From an uncultured Prevotella sp. (GTDB taxonomy: Bacteria; Bacteroidota; Bacteroidia; Bacteroidales; Bacteroidaceae): 64,000 nucleotides of DNA. Where the stretch lies: positions 86,191 through 150,190 of the forward strand of contig CAJJWN010000002.1 in the NCBI GenBank assembly GCA_905196835.1. Direction: 5' to 3'. Numbering within the stretch: position 1 is the first letter of the stretch; every line of letters begins with the position of its first letter. A model generated the notes under the pieces. It saw nothing but the letters and a program-made list of their open reading frames with translations. It ran no database searches and was not told the DNA's origin. Both the position numbers and the translations under genes were made by a program. This document shows, one piece after another, positions 1 to 8,029 of the stretch.

Positions 1-386
1 ACCAAGTCCATCTGTCTTACGTTGTCGAATATCAAAGTGTAATAACCCTGTTCCATGAAGAAATGCTCCATCTCCCATTGATTTTTCTTGACATATGAAA
101 TATTGTCCCCATCGACAATTTTCAACGGGAACTTTATCCTGGCAAGCTGTAACTTACGGTTTGCAGCAAAATTGAAGATGAAATCGTCAAACAGTTCATC
201 GGCAGCCTTAGGCATCGGCTGCTCTGATATAAGCTGGTCCATCGTGTCTACGACCGCCGTATCAACAACCAATACCGAATCTACGGCCGTGGTATCAACC
301 GCGACCGGCTTCTTGTCAGAACAGCCTGTCGTCCAAAACATCATGGACAGGCATACCATAAAGACTAATACAAAACCCTTTCTCAT
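1..386 (-). CDS. DUF4348-like lipoprotein, 3' end beyond window
   Basis: The leftward frame opens with ATG at 386 and stays open to the left edge, so about 128 residues are visible and the C-terminus is missing. It starts MRKGFVLVFMVCLSMMFW and reaches a lipobox (TTGC, Cys22), so an exported lipoprotein is expected. A Val/Asp/Thr linker of about 20 residues follows, then ELFDDFIFNFAANRKLQ, which resembles the start of the DUF4348 family of Bacteroidales. The family's function is unknown. A -7-like box lies about 155 bases upstream, giving a long leader. Confidence 0.7.
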   Translation of the reverse strand, partial: MRKGFVLVFMVCLSMMFWTTGCSDKKPVAVDTTAVDSVLVVDTAVVDTMDQLISEQPMPKAADELFDDFIFNFAANRKLQLARIKFPLKIVDGDNISYVKKNQWEMEHFFMEQGYYTLIFDNVRQMDL

Positions 387-539
387 AAATTTCCATACTA
401 TTCATTGCAAGGCAGTAAGGTCATTATAGTTTCAGGTTTTCGTGGATGTACCGTATTTATATAAAGACAGCTGACTCCACTCCTTGACCGCTTAGCGGCC
501 TGACTTCCTTACGTCTGTAACAGTCTCTCAAAATTTGCG

Positions 540-547
540 CAAAAGTA
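540..547 (-). promoter_or_regulatory. Candidate -7 box for the edge lipoprotein
   Basis: On the minus strand the bases read TACTTTTG, matching the Bacteroidetes -7 consensus TAnnTTTG. I find no TTTG at the usual 19-20 base distance, so only half the promoter is supported. Confidence 0.35.
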
Positions 548-590
548 CAACTTTATTTTGGTTTATAGTATATATTCAAGGTAAAAATAT

Positions 591-598
591 TACCTTTG
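591..598 (+). promoter_or_regulatory. Candidate -7 box for pheS
   Basis: TACCTTTG matches TAnnTTTG and lies 37 bases before the pheS ATG. The nearest upstream TTTG (557-560) is 30 bases away, too far for the standard spacing. Confidence 0.45.
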
Positions 599-635
599 CA
601 TCAAGATTTTAATATGCATCTAAATTATCTTCAAA

Positions 636-1673
636 ATGATACTCGACAAAATAGCGAAACTGCTTGAAGAAGTGAAAGGGCTTAACGCTTCAACGCCCGA
701 AGAAATAGAAGCTTTAAGACTAAAATATCTCAGTAAAAAGGGCGAAATCAACACTCTTATGGCCGATTTCCGCAATGTGCCTGCGGAACAGAAAAAGGAA
801 GTCGGAATAAAAATCAACGAACTTAAACAAACCGCACTTGAACGTATAAACTCATTGCGCGAACAATGTGAGGCAAATGAGAGCCAAGGGGACGACATCG
901 ACCTTACGCGCACGCCTTATCCAATCAAGTTTGGCACACGTCATCCGCTCACAATTGTGAGGAACGAGATTATAGACATATTCTCACGCATGGGCTTCAC
1001 ACTTGCCGACGGTCCTGAAGTGGAAGACGACATGCATGTATTTACAAAGATGAACTTTGCAGCAGACCATCCGGCACGCGACATGCAAGACACGTTCTTC
1101 GTTGAGACCAACCCCAATGACGTTACCAAAAACATCATACTGCGCAGCCATACCAGCTCTGTACAGGCCCGCGTGATGGAGACGACACAGCCGCCAATCC
1201 GCGTCATATGTCCGGGGCGTGTTTACCGCAACGAAGCCATAACGGCGCGTGCCCACTGCTTCTTTCACCAAATCGAGGGGCTTTACATCGACAAGAACGT
1301 ATCTTTCACCGACCTGAAGCAGGTGCTTCTCACATTTGCACGCGAACTTTTTGGCGCTGATACGAAAATCCGTCTCCGCCCGAGTTACTTCCCCTTCACC
1401 GAGCCCAGTGCCGAGATGGACATATCGTGCCACATCTGCGGAGGCAAAGGGTGTGGTTTCTGCAAGCACACGGGATGGGTCGAGATACTTGGATGCGGCA
1501 TGGTTGACCCCAACGTGCTTGAACTTTGCGGCATAGACAGCAAAGTTTACAGCGGCTACGCATTCGGCCTTGGCGTAGAGCGTATAACCAACTTGAAATA
1601 CCAGGTGTCAGACCTTCGCATATTCTCGGAGAACGACGTCCGTTTCCTGCATGAGTTTGACGCGGCAAACTGA
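636..1673 (+). CDS. pheS: Phenylalanine--tRNA ligase alpha subunit
   Basis: Catalytic subunit of the alpha2-beta2 enzyme that charges tRNA-Phe. Residues 1-90 form the charged helical arm that binds tRNA. The class II catalytic core follows, with motif 2 around CPGRVYRNEAITARAHCFFH and motif 3 in the segment FGLGVERITNLKY near the C-terminus. A four-cysteine knuckle (CHIC-GGKG-CGFC, from residue 265) sits inside the catalytic domain and probably binds zinc. At 345 residues it has the normal length. The beta subunit gene is not adjacent: pheT is on the other strand about 20 kb away. An AT-rich inverted repeat follows 11 bases after the stop. Confidence 0.97.
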   Translation: MILDKIAKLLEEVKGLNASTPEEIEALRLKYLSKKGEINTLMADFRNVPAEQKKEVGIKINELKQTALERINSLREQCEANESQGDDIDLTRTPYPIKFGTRHPLTIVRNEIIDIFSRMGFTLADGPEVEDDMHVFTKMNFAADHPARDMQDTFFVETNPNDVTKNIILRSHTSSVQARVMETTQPPIRVICPGRVYRNEAITARAHCFFHQIEGLYIDKNVSFTDLKQVLLTFARELFGADTKIRLRPSYFPFTEPSAEMDISCHICGGKGCGFCKHTGWVEILGCGMVDPNVLELCGIDSKVYSGYAFGLGVERITNLKYQVSDLRIFSENDVRFLHEFDAAN

Positions 1674-1684
1674 CGGACAAATAA

Positions 1685-1768
1685 GAAATTAAGAATTAAG
1701 AGCTAAGAATTAAGAAAACTACCAAAGAAACATATTTTCTTAATTCTTAGCTCTTAATTCTTAATTTC
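1685..1768. repeat. AT-rich inverted repeat, family A, copy 1
   Basis: Two perfectly complementary 34-base arms (1685-1718 and 1735-1768) enclose a 16-base loop. Each arm is made of the unit TTAAGAATTAAGAGCTAAG and its continuation. It lies just after pheS and could act as a transcript-end hairpin. Related copies are at 5292-5402, 34489-34614 and 53424-53541. Confidence 0.85.
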
Positions 1769-1804
1769 ACAATGGTGGCTTATTGAATTTTTAATTATTT
1801 AATA

Positions 1805-3049
1805 ATGGCAAAGGAACGCCTTTTTACACGCAGCTACACATTCATCCTGGCGGCTAACTTCCTGTTGTTTTTCGGTTTCTGGATACTCATCCCCGTCCTG
1901 CCGTTCTACCTAAAAGAGACTTACCACTGCCCGGAGGCAATGCTTGGCGCAATATTAAGTTGCTATACGGTGAGCGGACTGTGCGTGCGTCCGTTTTCAG
2001 GCTATCTGATGGATAAGTTTCCACGCAAACCGATATACATTTTCTGTTACTTCATCTGCGCCTCGATTTTCCTCGGCTACATTGCCGCAGGAGTGCTGGC
2101 GTGGTTCATCGTGCTGCGCGCACTGCACGGAATTGCTTTCAGCAGCGTAACCGTAGGTGGAAACACGCTCTGTGTAGACATCACGCCGAGCACCCGCCGC
2201 GGCGAAGCCCTTGGCTATTACGGGCTTACCAACAACATTGCAATGGCGCTCGGCCCTATGACGGGTCTCTTCATGCACGGACAAGTAAGCTACCCTACCA
2301 TATTCCTTACCGGCATGGCATTCAGCATTGTCGGACTGCTATGCGCAATATGTGTGAAGGCCCGCACGCCTGAATCCATCAAGGCCAGGCAAAAGGAAAA
2401 GCAGCTTACGGGAGTTGACACCGCGATGCCGAAGCGTAAATTGTCACTCGACCGCTTTATACTTGTAAAAGGAATACCGGTGAGCATAGCTTTGCTGATG
2501 CTATCAATACCTTATGGAGCCACTACAAACTTCGTTGCAATGTATGCCAAGGAAATCCATCTTGACGTGCCGTCAGGCTTTTTCTTCACGCTCATGGCTG
2601 CCGGCATGGGCGCATCACGCCTGGTTGCAGGCAAGAAGGTTGACCAAGGTTACATTACGCAATGCATACACTTTGGCCTGTACCCTGTCGTGGCTGCATT
2701 CTTCATATTAAGCATGTGCCGCTTCGTTACGCCACAAAGCATGGGTGTGGCCGAGGCTATGTTCTTCGCCGTGCCGCTGCTCCTCGGCGTAGGTTTCGGC
2801 GTTATATTCCCGGCGATGAACACCCTTTACATCAATCTTGCCCCAAACAACCAGCGTGCCACGGCCACGAGCACTTACCTTACGGCATGGGACGTTGGCA
2901 TAGGTGTCGGCATAGCTACGAGCGGCATCATTGCCCAACACTTTACATTCTATATGGTCTATCTTATCGGCTCCGCACTTTGCCTTGTGTCGATGATTTA
3001 TTTCAACCTGAAAGTAACTCCGCACTACAACCGTAACAAGCTAAGATGA
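1805..3049 (+). CDS. MFS transporter
   Basis: A 414-residue protein with about 12 hydrophobic segments, the usual size of the major facilitator superfamily. The loop between helices 2 and 3 carries the motif A pattern (GYLMDKFPRKPIY: G-x-L-x-D-x-x-x-R-K/R). A longer basic cytoplasmic loop (residues about 185-215) separates the two six-helix halves. This layout is typical of drug or metabolite exporters of the DHA1 type, but the substrate cannot be read from the sequence. It stands alone between two repeats, with no gene partner. Confidence 0.88.
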   Translation: MAKERLFTRSYTFILAANFLLFFGFWILIPVLPFYLKETYHCPEAMLGAILSCYTVSGLCVRPFSGYLMDKFPRKPIYIFCYFICASIFLGYIAAGVLAWFIVLRALHGIAFSSVTVGGNTLCVDITPSTRRGEALGYYGLTNNIAMALGPMTGLFMHGQVSYPTIFLTGMAFSIVGLLCAICVKARTPESIKARQKEKQLTGVDTAMPKRKLSLDRFILVKGIPVSIALLMLSIPYGATTNFVAMYAKEIHLDVPSGFFFTLMAAGMGASRLVAGKKVDQGYITQCIHFGLYPVVAAFFILSMCRFVTPQSMGVAEAMFFAVPLLLGVGFGVIFPAMNTLYINLAPNNQRATATSTYLTAWDVGIGVGIATSGIIAQHFTFYMVYLIGSALCLVSMIYFNLKVTPHYNRNKLR

Positions 3050-3148
3050 TAATGCAAATCGGACATCACACATCCGAAGAAAGGAACCTGATGTTGTAAA
3101 TAAATCCACCTTTCGGCTCTGACAACATGCAACTTCATCTTGATTAAT

Positions 3149-3514
3149 GTCTGCATTTTGTCATTTTGAAAATGTACGGGAAAGTTGGTGAAATAGAAAA
3201 ATAGAGACTTAGGGCTTGTTCTTTTCATAACCACTTCAAGGCGGATATTGTTCTAAAAGTCGGTAAAAGCAATGGCGAATTGCGGTGTTTGGGTGTTCAA
3301 AAGGCGGCTTTTAAGCGTGCCTGATGCCGTATTCATGGAGCACAGATACGGTCTTCAGCATCGGTAAAGACCGTATCTGTGCGTTTTTAGAGCCATAATT
3401 ATTGCACATTCTTGCGGCAAGCAGGATTATGGCTCTGTACGTCAGTCGTTTACGGATGCACACTTTATACGGGCGTATTTACGGATAAAAGATAATTATT
3501 TTCAAATAACGCAG
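3149..3514 (+). repeat. Dispersed repeat family B, copy 1
   Basis: About 366 bases with three blocks shared with the copies at 35834-36194 and 50347-50717: an outer block (TTTGTCATTTTGAAAATGTA), a GATATTGTTCT block at 3244, and GCACACTTTATACGGGCGTA at 3458. Between them lies a variable hairpin core, here ACAGATACGGTCTT paired with AAAGACCGTATCTGTG around 3345-3384. I see no coding function. Confidence 0.75.
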
Positions 3515-3764
3515 TCTCAATGCGTCATTAAAAATCAAAAAGACACTAATTAAGGCATATTCGTTTACATGTGTCATTTGAATTGTGCTGAAGTCATGTT
3601 TTCCGCAAAGCATAAACGTAACTATCAGCGTTAACCGTGATGATGCACAGCTGTGATATAAAACGGTTTATGAGAAATGCCGATTAACACGGCAAAACAA
3701 AATATAACATAAAAAGACATATATGTTAGACGAATGTTAAATATTTGATTTTTAATACTGAAAA

Positions 3765-3796
3765 TTTGCAATTCACAATGTAAAACACTATATTTG
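3765..3796 (+). promoter_or_regulatory. Promoter TTTG-N20-TATATTTG
   Basis: The -33 box TTTG (3765-3768) is exactly 20 bases from the -7 box TATATTTG (3789-3796). This is a full match to the Bacteroidetes primary-sigma promoter. The expected start is near 3803. No open frame follows before a strong terminator. Confidence 0.7.
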
Positions 3797-3802
3797 CGAC
3801 AT

Positions 3803-3872
3803 CTTATTTATGATTTCGAGGATTTTAACGAAATCGCCAGAGGTTGACAGCATCCTGCGTCAACCTCTTTTT
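3803..3872 (+). ncRNA. Candidate small RNA or attenuator, about 70 nt
   Basis: Between a full consensus promoter and an intrinsic terminator lies a segment that folds as two hairpins. The first pairs GATTTCG (3812-3818) with CGAAATC (3829-3835). The second is the terminator. No start codon with a useful frame lies inside. The following gene has its own promoter at 3901, so an independent small RNA is the simpler reading, although an attenuated leader for the downstream lipoprotein is possible. I do not recognise it as a known RNA family. Confidence 0.5.
3839..3872 (+). terminator. Intrinsic terminator of the candidate small RNA
   Basis: A 10-bp perfect stem (AGAGGTTGAC at 3839-3848 with GTCAACCTCT at 3859-3868), a 10-base loop, and a T-rich tail (TTTTTGTTT). 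Confidence 0.75.
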
Positions 3873-3900
3873 GTTTAACGTATGTTTCAACAATAAATAT

Positions 3901-3931
3901 TTTGAACTTTGGCGGTAAATGTCTAACTTTG
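3901..3931 (+). promoter_or_regulatory. Promoter TTTG-N19-TAACTTTG
   Basis: The -33 TTTG (3901-3904) and -7 TAACTTTG (3924-3931) are spaced 19 bases apart. The expected start near 3938 leaves a leader of about 15 bases before the lipoprotein ATG at 3953. Confidence 0.7.
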
Positions 3932-3952
3932 TGACGTTAACAAGTATTTGCC

Positions 3953-4483
3953 ATGAGAAAAGTAACCTTTGCAACATGTTCAATAGCCGTTTCGCTATTT
4001 GCTTTTTTCTGTTTTATTTCATGCGAAAAAACTGAATACATCAGTGGAGACACCACTGAAGATGTTGACGACGAAGACTATGGAGGATGGATTGAGGACG
4101 GGGATGATGATGAATACGGCGACTTTCCCACGGGAAGTACGGTGGATGTGACGACTTTCCGTAATTCGGCCATCTACACCCAAGTGTGGGTGAAGGGCTA
4201 TATAGTAGGTGCCGCGACTGGCAAAAACAATAAGATGAGATACGAATTCGGCCCTGATTTTACATATGACACGGCCATTCTGCTTGCTGACGAGCCTGAA
4301 GAGGACGACCTTGACAAGGTAATATCCGTGCGGTTAGTGCAGGGCAGTCGCCGCGAACTCCTTAATCTTAAAGACAATCCCGGCAACAAGGGGCAGCTGG
4401 TAAAGGTGTTCGGCTTCCAAGACGTATACTTGAAGATACCCGGGATAAAAGACATCGACGGATTAGAGTTTCCAGTAAAATGA
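3953..4483 (+). CDS. DUF6359-like lipoprotein
   Basis: A 176-residue lipoprotein. The signal ends in a lipobox (FISC, Cys24). A very acidic linker (residues about 32-62, rich in Asp, Glu and Gly) follows, then a domain from about residue 65 with VWVKGYIVGAATG, LLADEPEEDD, VSVRL-like strands and a closing VYLKIPGIKDIDGLEF. This pattern resembles the OB-fold-like DUF6359 domain found in many Bacteroidales surface proteins. Its ligand is unknown. It has its own promoter and no operon partner; the ECF sigma factor downstream has a separate promoter. Confidence 0.75.
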   Translation: MRKVTFATCSIAVSLFAFFCFISCEKTEYISGDTTEDVDDEDYGGWIEDGDDDEYGDFPTGSTVDVTTFRNSAIYTQVWVKGYIVGAATGKNNKMRYEFGPDFTYDTAILLADEPEEDDLDKVISVRLVQGSRRELLNLKDNPGNKGQLVKVFGFQDVYLKIPGIKDIDGLEFPVK

Positions 4484-4566
4484 GCAAACTGGCTGACTTT
4501 AAGTAACGGAAAGGCATGTTTTTTGTTAAAAAGACATACTTGAAGGCCGATTTTCATTAAATATTT

Positions 4567-4597
4567 TTTGGAGTTCTGACAATAATCTTTACCTTTG
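4567..4597 (+). promoter_or_regulatory. Promoter TTTG-N19-TACCTTTG of the sigma-factor gene
   Basis: TTTG at 4567-4570 and TACCTTTG at 4590-4597 with 19 bases between. The expected start is near 4604, giving a leader of about 75 bases. Confidence 0.7.
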
Positions 4598-4677
4598 TAG
4601 ACATTCAACTAAAAATAAATTAAATTATACTACCTGCCTATCGGAACATCATTACTTCTGAACAAAGAAAAGTAATA

Positions 4678-5274
4678 ATGAAAAATTTGAGCACATTGAC
4701 TGACGAGGAGCTGGCACTGTCATACATTGACGGAAACAACGAAGCGTTTGACGAGCTTTTGGCGCGCAACCAAGACAAGTTGTTCTCGTATATTTTTTTC
4801 GTTGTAAGAGACGAAGACAAGGCCAACGACTTGTTTCAGGAGACGTTTGTGAAGGTGATAACAAAACTTCACGAAAAACGATATGTGGATAGTGGCCGCT
4901 TCAGCGCATGGATAATGCGTATAGCCCACAACGTAATGATGGACTGGTATAGGGAGCAGCGTGCGCGCAACCTTGTAGAGTTGGCTGAAGAGAACGACCT
5001 TTCCAACCTGAGCATGAACGACGTGCTCGACATGAATGTGGAAAACCGCTATGTAAACAACCAGGTACTGACAGACGTGAAGCGCATGATGAACATGCTG
5101 CCACCTACGCAACGCGAGGTGGTATTCATGCGTTTCTACCAAAACTTGTCGTTCAAGGAGATAGCAGAACTTACCGGCGTAAGCATCAACACTTCGCTCG
5201 GACGAATGAGGTATGCCATACTGAACCTGCGCCGCATGACAAGGGAGCATGACATAGCTTTGCAACTGGACTGA
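4678..5274 (+). CDS. ECF-type RNA polymerase sigma factor
   Basis: A 198-residue two-domain sigma-70 family protein. Region 2 lies at about residues 20-95 (DEDKANDLFQETFVKVITKL, then FSAWIMRIAHNVMMDWYREQ). Region 4 lies at about 135-185 (PPTQREVVFMRFYQNLSFKE and TGVSINTSLGRMRYAILNLR), with a helix-turn-helix. There is no neighbouring anti-sigma gene or SusC/D pair, so its target is not indicated by context. It is preceded by a primary-sigma promoter and followed at once by an AT-rich inverted repeat shared with convergent rpe. Confidence 0.93.
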   Translation: MKNLSTLTDEELALSYIDGNNEAFDELLARNQDKLFSYIFFVVRDEDKANDLFQETFVKVITKLHEKRYVDSGRFSAWIMRIAHNVMMDWYREQRARNLVELAEENDLSNLSMNDVLDMNVENRYVNNQVLTDVKRMMNMLPPTQREVVFMRFYQNLSFKEIAELTGVSINTSLGRMRYAILNLRRMTREHDIALQLD

Positions 5275-5291
5275 ATAAATTAAGAATTAAG

Positions 5292-5402
5292 AACTTTGAG
5301 AATTAAGAATTAAGAGTTAAGAATTAAGAAAATATGCCTTGCAGACAGCCTACAATGGTGTTTTTCTTAATTCTTAACTCTTAATTCTTAACTCTCAAAG
5401 TT
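5292..5402. repeat. AT-rich inverted repeat, family A, copy 2, reaching into rpe
   Basis: Arms of 41 bases (5292-5332 and 5362-5402) differ at one position and enclose a 29-base loop. The right arm includes the stop codon and last codons of rpe, so the sequence AACTTTGAG, which ends rpe, is mirrored at the far end of the left arm. It lies between convergent genes and could end both transcripts. Confidence 0.85.
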
Positions 5403-6045
5403 CCCTTAGGCTGTGTATGATGCCTTCAGGATTAGCCGACTTGAAGATATAACTGCCGCTGACGAGCACGTCAACACCGGCCTTGACAAGTCGCGGAGCT
5501 GTGTCGGCCTGCACGCCGCCGTCAACCTCAATCAATGCCTTTGAGCCGGAACGGCCGATTAGCTCGCGTAGCCGCTCAACCTTTTTTATTGTGTTTTCGA
5601 TAAACGCCTGTCCGCCGAAGCCTGGGTTGACGCTCATAAGGAGCACCATGTCAACGTCGCGGATAATGTCCTCAAGCATACAAACGGGTGTTGACGGATT
5701 GAGGGTTACCCCCGCTTTCATGCCGGCTTCGTGTATCTCGTGTACGGTGCGGTTAAGATGTATGCACGCTTCGTAGTGCACGTTCATCATCATAGCCCCT
5801 GTCTTTGCTGTCTGCTCGATATAACGTTCAGGCTTTGTAATCATGAAATGTACGTCCAAAGGCTTTTTGCACATGCGCGCCACGGCTTCAATAACAGGGA
5901 AGCCGAAAGATATGTTTGGTACGAATACGCCATCCATAATGTCAAGATGCAACCAGTCGGCCTCACTACGGTTAATCATTTCTATGTCGCCCCGCAAGTT
6001 AAGAAAGTCAGCAGCCAGCAGTGAGGGTGATACCATTGTAGCCAT
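5395..6045 (-). CDS. rpe: Ribulose-phosphate 3-epimerase
   Basis: Interconverts ribulose-5-phosphate and xylulose-5-phosphate in the pentose phosphate pathway. At 216 residues it is a full TIM barrel. It shows SPSLLAADFLNL at the start, HLDIMDGVFVPNISFG (metal-binding His and catalytic Asp), MSVNPGFGGQAFI, and IEVDGGVQ with the second catalytic Asp. ATG at 6045 is used; a second Met three residues on is possible. The last three codons lie inside inverted-repeat copy 2. It is followed by no further leftward gene and its upstream gap carries no clear promoter. Confidence 0.96.
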   Translation of the reverse strand: MATMVSPSLLAADFLNLRGDIEMINRSEADWLHLDIMDGVFVPNISFGFPVIEAVARMCKKPLDVHFMITKPERYIEQTAKTGAMMMNVHYEACIHLNRTVHEIHEAGMKAGVTLNPSTPVCMLEDIIRDVDMVLLMSVNPGFGGQAFIENTIKKVERLRELIGRSGSKALIEVDGGVQADTAPRLVKAGVDVLVSGSYIFKSANPEGIIHSLREL

Positions 6046-6352
6046 AATGCGTCAAACCTTTTTTAGTTTAAACAATAGGCCTCTGCTTGGCCGTTTATCT
6101 TTATTACGCAGTACGTATAGGCTATTTGCCTTATTATGTTCAAAGTCTTGCTGGAAGGCTTGCATTCTTCTGGTGTAAAAAACTTCTTCATAGGCATATT
6201 GTTCTTTTAGGTTCTTTATATATTAATGTAACGCCTCAGCCCTCTTTTTATTACACGTTGGACGTTGTTTTTTTATAAGACGATTACTAAATAGCAAAGG
6301 CAAGAAGCCAATAGGCTTCTTGCCTTTCAAAAGTTGAAGTGCATAATGTCTT
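6046..6352. other. 307-base gap upstream of rpe
   Basis: Apart from the terminator at 6296-6327 belonging to the outer-membrane protein gene, I see nothing: short frames here have no recognisable features and no clear TTTG/TAnnTTTG pair for rpe. Confidence 0.5.
6296..6327 (-). terminator. Intrinsic terminator after the OmpP1-like gene
   Basis: A perfect 14-bp stem (6296-6309 with 6314-6327, core GGCAAGAAGCC) and a 4-base loop, downstream of the leftward gene ending at 6353. Confidence 0.75.
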
Positions 6353-7933
6353 TTAGAAGTGATACCCTAATGTGAACAACAACTGATGACGCTTGTTGTC
6401 AACCTTAACTGCGTTACATATGTTGTCATATTCGGGCGAGTCGTCAGCCGAAGCATAGTAACTTGTGAACGGACTGAAATCGCCGCTTTGTGACGAATAC
6501 TGATAAGCGAGGTCTAAGGACAGTTTGCCTACATTGTAACCTACGCCGCAAGTAAAGCGGTTTGTGGCCTTCCAGTTTGTGTAATCAGTTGACGATGTGT
6601 AATATGTTCCTGGCGAATTTACGGTGACATCCTTATAACCGGCTTCATTGTACATCGGCGAAACGTAATTGTAACCTACGCGGATGGCAAGCTTGCAGTC
6701 AGGCTTGAACTCGGCACCAATCTTGAATGTACTCACTCCTTTCAGCGTTTGTTCTGTGTGGCGGTTCATCGCACGGTCGCTTGACGAACTTTCATAATAC
6801 TCGTCATAATACCAGTCATAGCCTCCGCCGGTGTTTACACGACTGTCAAGATTTCCATAATCGGCATACTCATACCCAGCGCCAACGGCAAGGTAATTGC
6901 CGAACGTTGTGCCAAGGCTAAAGCCGAATTTCCACGGCGTGTAGAGCTTGAAGTCGTAGCTCTCTCCTATTTCACCAGAATCATACATTCCGACATTGGT
7001 ATTGTTCTGCAGATATGTATAATTGGTTGTTGTCAAGTCATACCATGTTGGCGTGGCAACTGAAATGCCAATGCGGAAAGGAGATGCTTCGATGGGACGG
7101 AATATTATGCCGGCCTTGACATTAAATCCCGTTCCGTCGATGCGCCGTTCGTCAGCAAGCGTGACGTTGCCGATACCGGCTCCGGCTTCGTCAGCAAGTG
7201 TTTCGGTATATTCGCCATACCCCTTATAGTTGACATCGCTGATACCGAAAGTAATGCCAAGGTAAACGCGGTCGTTGATGTTGCCGCTGATATTGAAATC
7301 ATACTCGCCTATATAGCCTGAATTTGCACGGTTGAATAAATATCCGTTGGCGTCGTTATAATAAAAGTTGCCGTCTTCATCGGACAACAGTGCATTGTAA
7401 TACAAGTAGTCAACCTGGTTGAATGTATTGTTGTCTGCCATGAATGTGCCATTGTTATCATAAATGTCAAACAATCCTTCTGCGCCTTTCATGTAAGAAA
7501 GCTTGTTCTGCGACGCGCCGTTGAGCGCGTCGGCGGCAGAAAGGATGTAGTCTAAGTTGCGGCTTTTGTGGTAGTTGAAAGCGAAATTCAGGAATGAATT
7601 GCGCCCCGTGCGGTGAGCATATACGAAGCCAGCCTGGTCGAAACTCATGTTAGTCTTGTTGCCGTCGGCAAAGCTTTTGCCTCCTTGTTGCGATACAAAA
7701 CCGAAAGAAACGTTGGCCGTAGAATGACGGAACAGACCTATGCCAGCTGGATTAGTGCCAATGGTGGAAATGTCGGCGCCAAGCGCATCCATCGCTCCGC
7801 CCATGCCTACATAACGAGCCGTGCCGTTAAGGTCCTCCATTGCAATGTTCGCATTCTCGTATGTCTCTTGTGCGTAAAGAGGCGTGAGAGCTATAACGGA
7901 AAATAATATTGATGCAAGTTGTTTCATAATCAT
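6353..7933 (-). CDS. OmpP1/FadL-family outer-membrane protein
   Basis: A 526-residue exported protein. The signal peptide ends near LTPLYAQE. The mature N-terminus (NGTARYVGMGGAMDALG, then DISTIGTNPAGIGLF) is the typical start of the FadL/OmpP1-like transporters of Bacteroidetes, often labelled hemin receptors. Many alternating strands follow, ending in an aromatic C-terminal strand (LLFTLGYHF) that suits insertion by the BAM machinery. The substrate is unknown; long-chain fatty acids or other hydrophobic compounds are the family's usual cargo. Either Met1 (7933) or Met3 (7927) may be the start. Confidence 0.85.
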   Translation of the reverse strand: MIMKQLASILFSVIALTPLYAQETYENANIAMEDLNGTARYVGMGGAMDALGADISTIGTNPAGIGLFRHSTANVSFGFVSQQGGKSFADGNKTNMSFDQAGFVYAHRTGRNSFLNFAFNYHKSRNLDYILSAADALNGASQNKLSYMKGAEGLFDIYDNNGTFMADNNTFNQVDYLYYNALLSDEDGNFYYNDANGYLFNRANSGYIGEYDFNISGNINDRVYLGITFGISDVNYKGYGEYTETLADEAGAGIGNVTLADERRIDGTGFNVKAGIIFRPIEASPFRIGISVATPTWYDLTTTNYTYLQNNTNVGMYDSGEIGESYDFKLYTPWKFGFSLGTTFGNYLAVGAGYEYADYGNLDSRVNTGGGYDWYYDEYYESSSSDRAMNRHTEQTLKGVSTFKIGAEFKPDCKLAIRVGYNYVSPMYNEAGYKDVTVNSPGTYYTSSTDYTNWKATNRFTCGVGYNVGKLSLDLAYQYSSQSGDFSPFTSYYASADDSPEYDNICNAVKVDNKRHQLLFTLGYHF

Positions 7934-8029
7934 AAATATTTTTGTTTGTTGATGTTTGGCGGCTGGTCGCCTTTGCCAATGCCATTAAAGCGGCAAAAGC
8001 ATCCAACCGCCATTCGTTGTTACGTGATG

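Larger units (their letters stand above)
3050..3952. other. 903-base intergenic region with repeat, candidate RNA and promoters
   Basis: No credible gene. In order it holds a full copy of dispersed repeat family B (3149-3514), about 250 bases of AT-rich sequence in which I see nothing, a promoter-plus-terminator unit (3765-3872), and the promoter of the next gene (3901-3931). Confidence 0.7.

Noticed and set aside
6087..6278. A 63-codon rightward frame upstream of rpe
   Set aside because: No promoter, no family resemblance, and an aromatic/basic composition typical of random AT-rich sequence.
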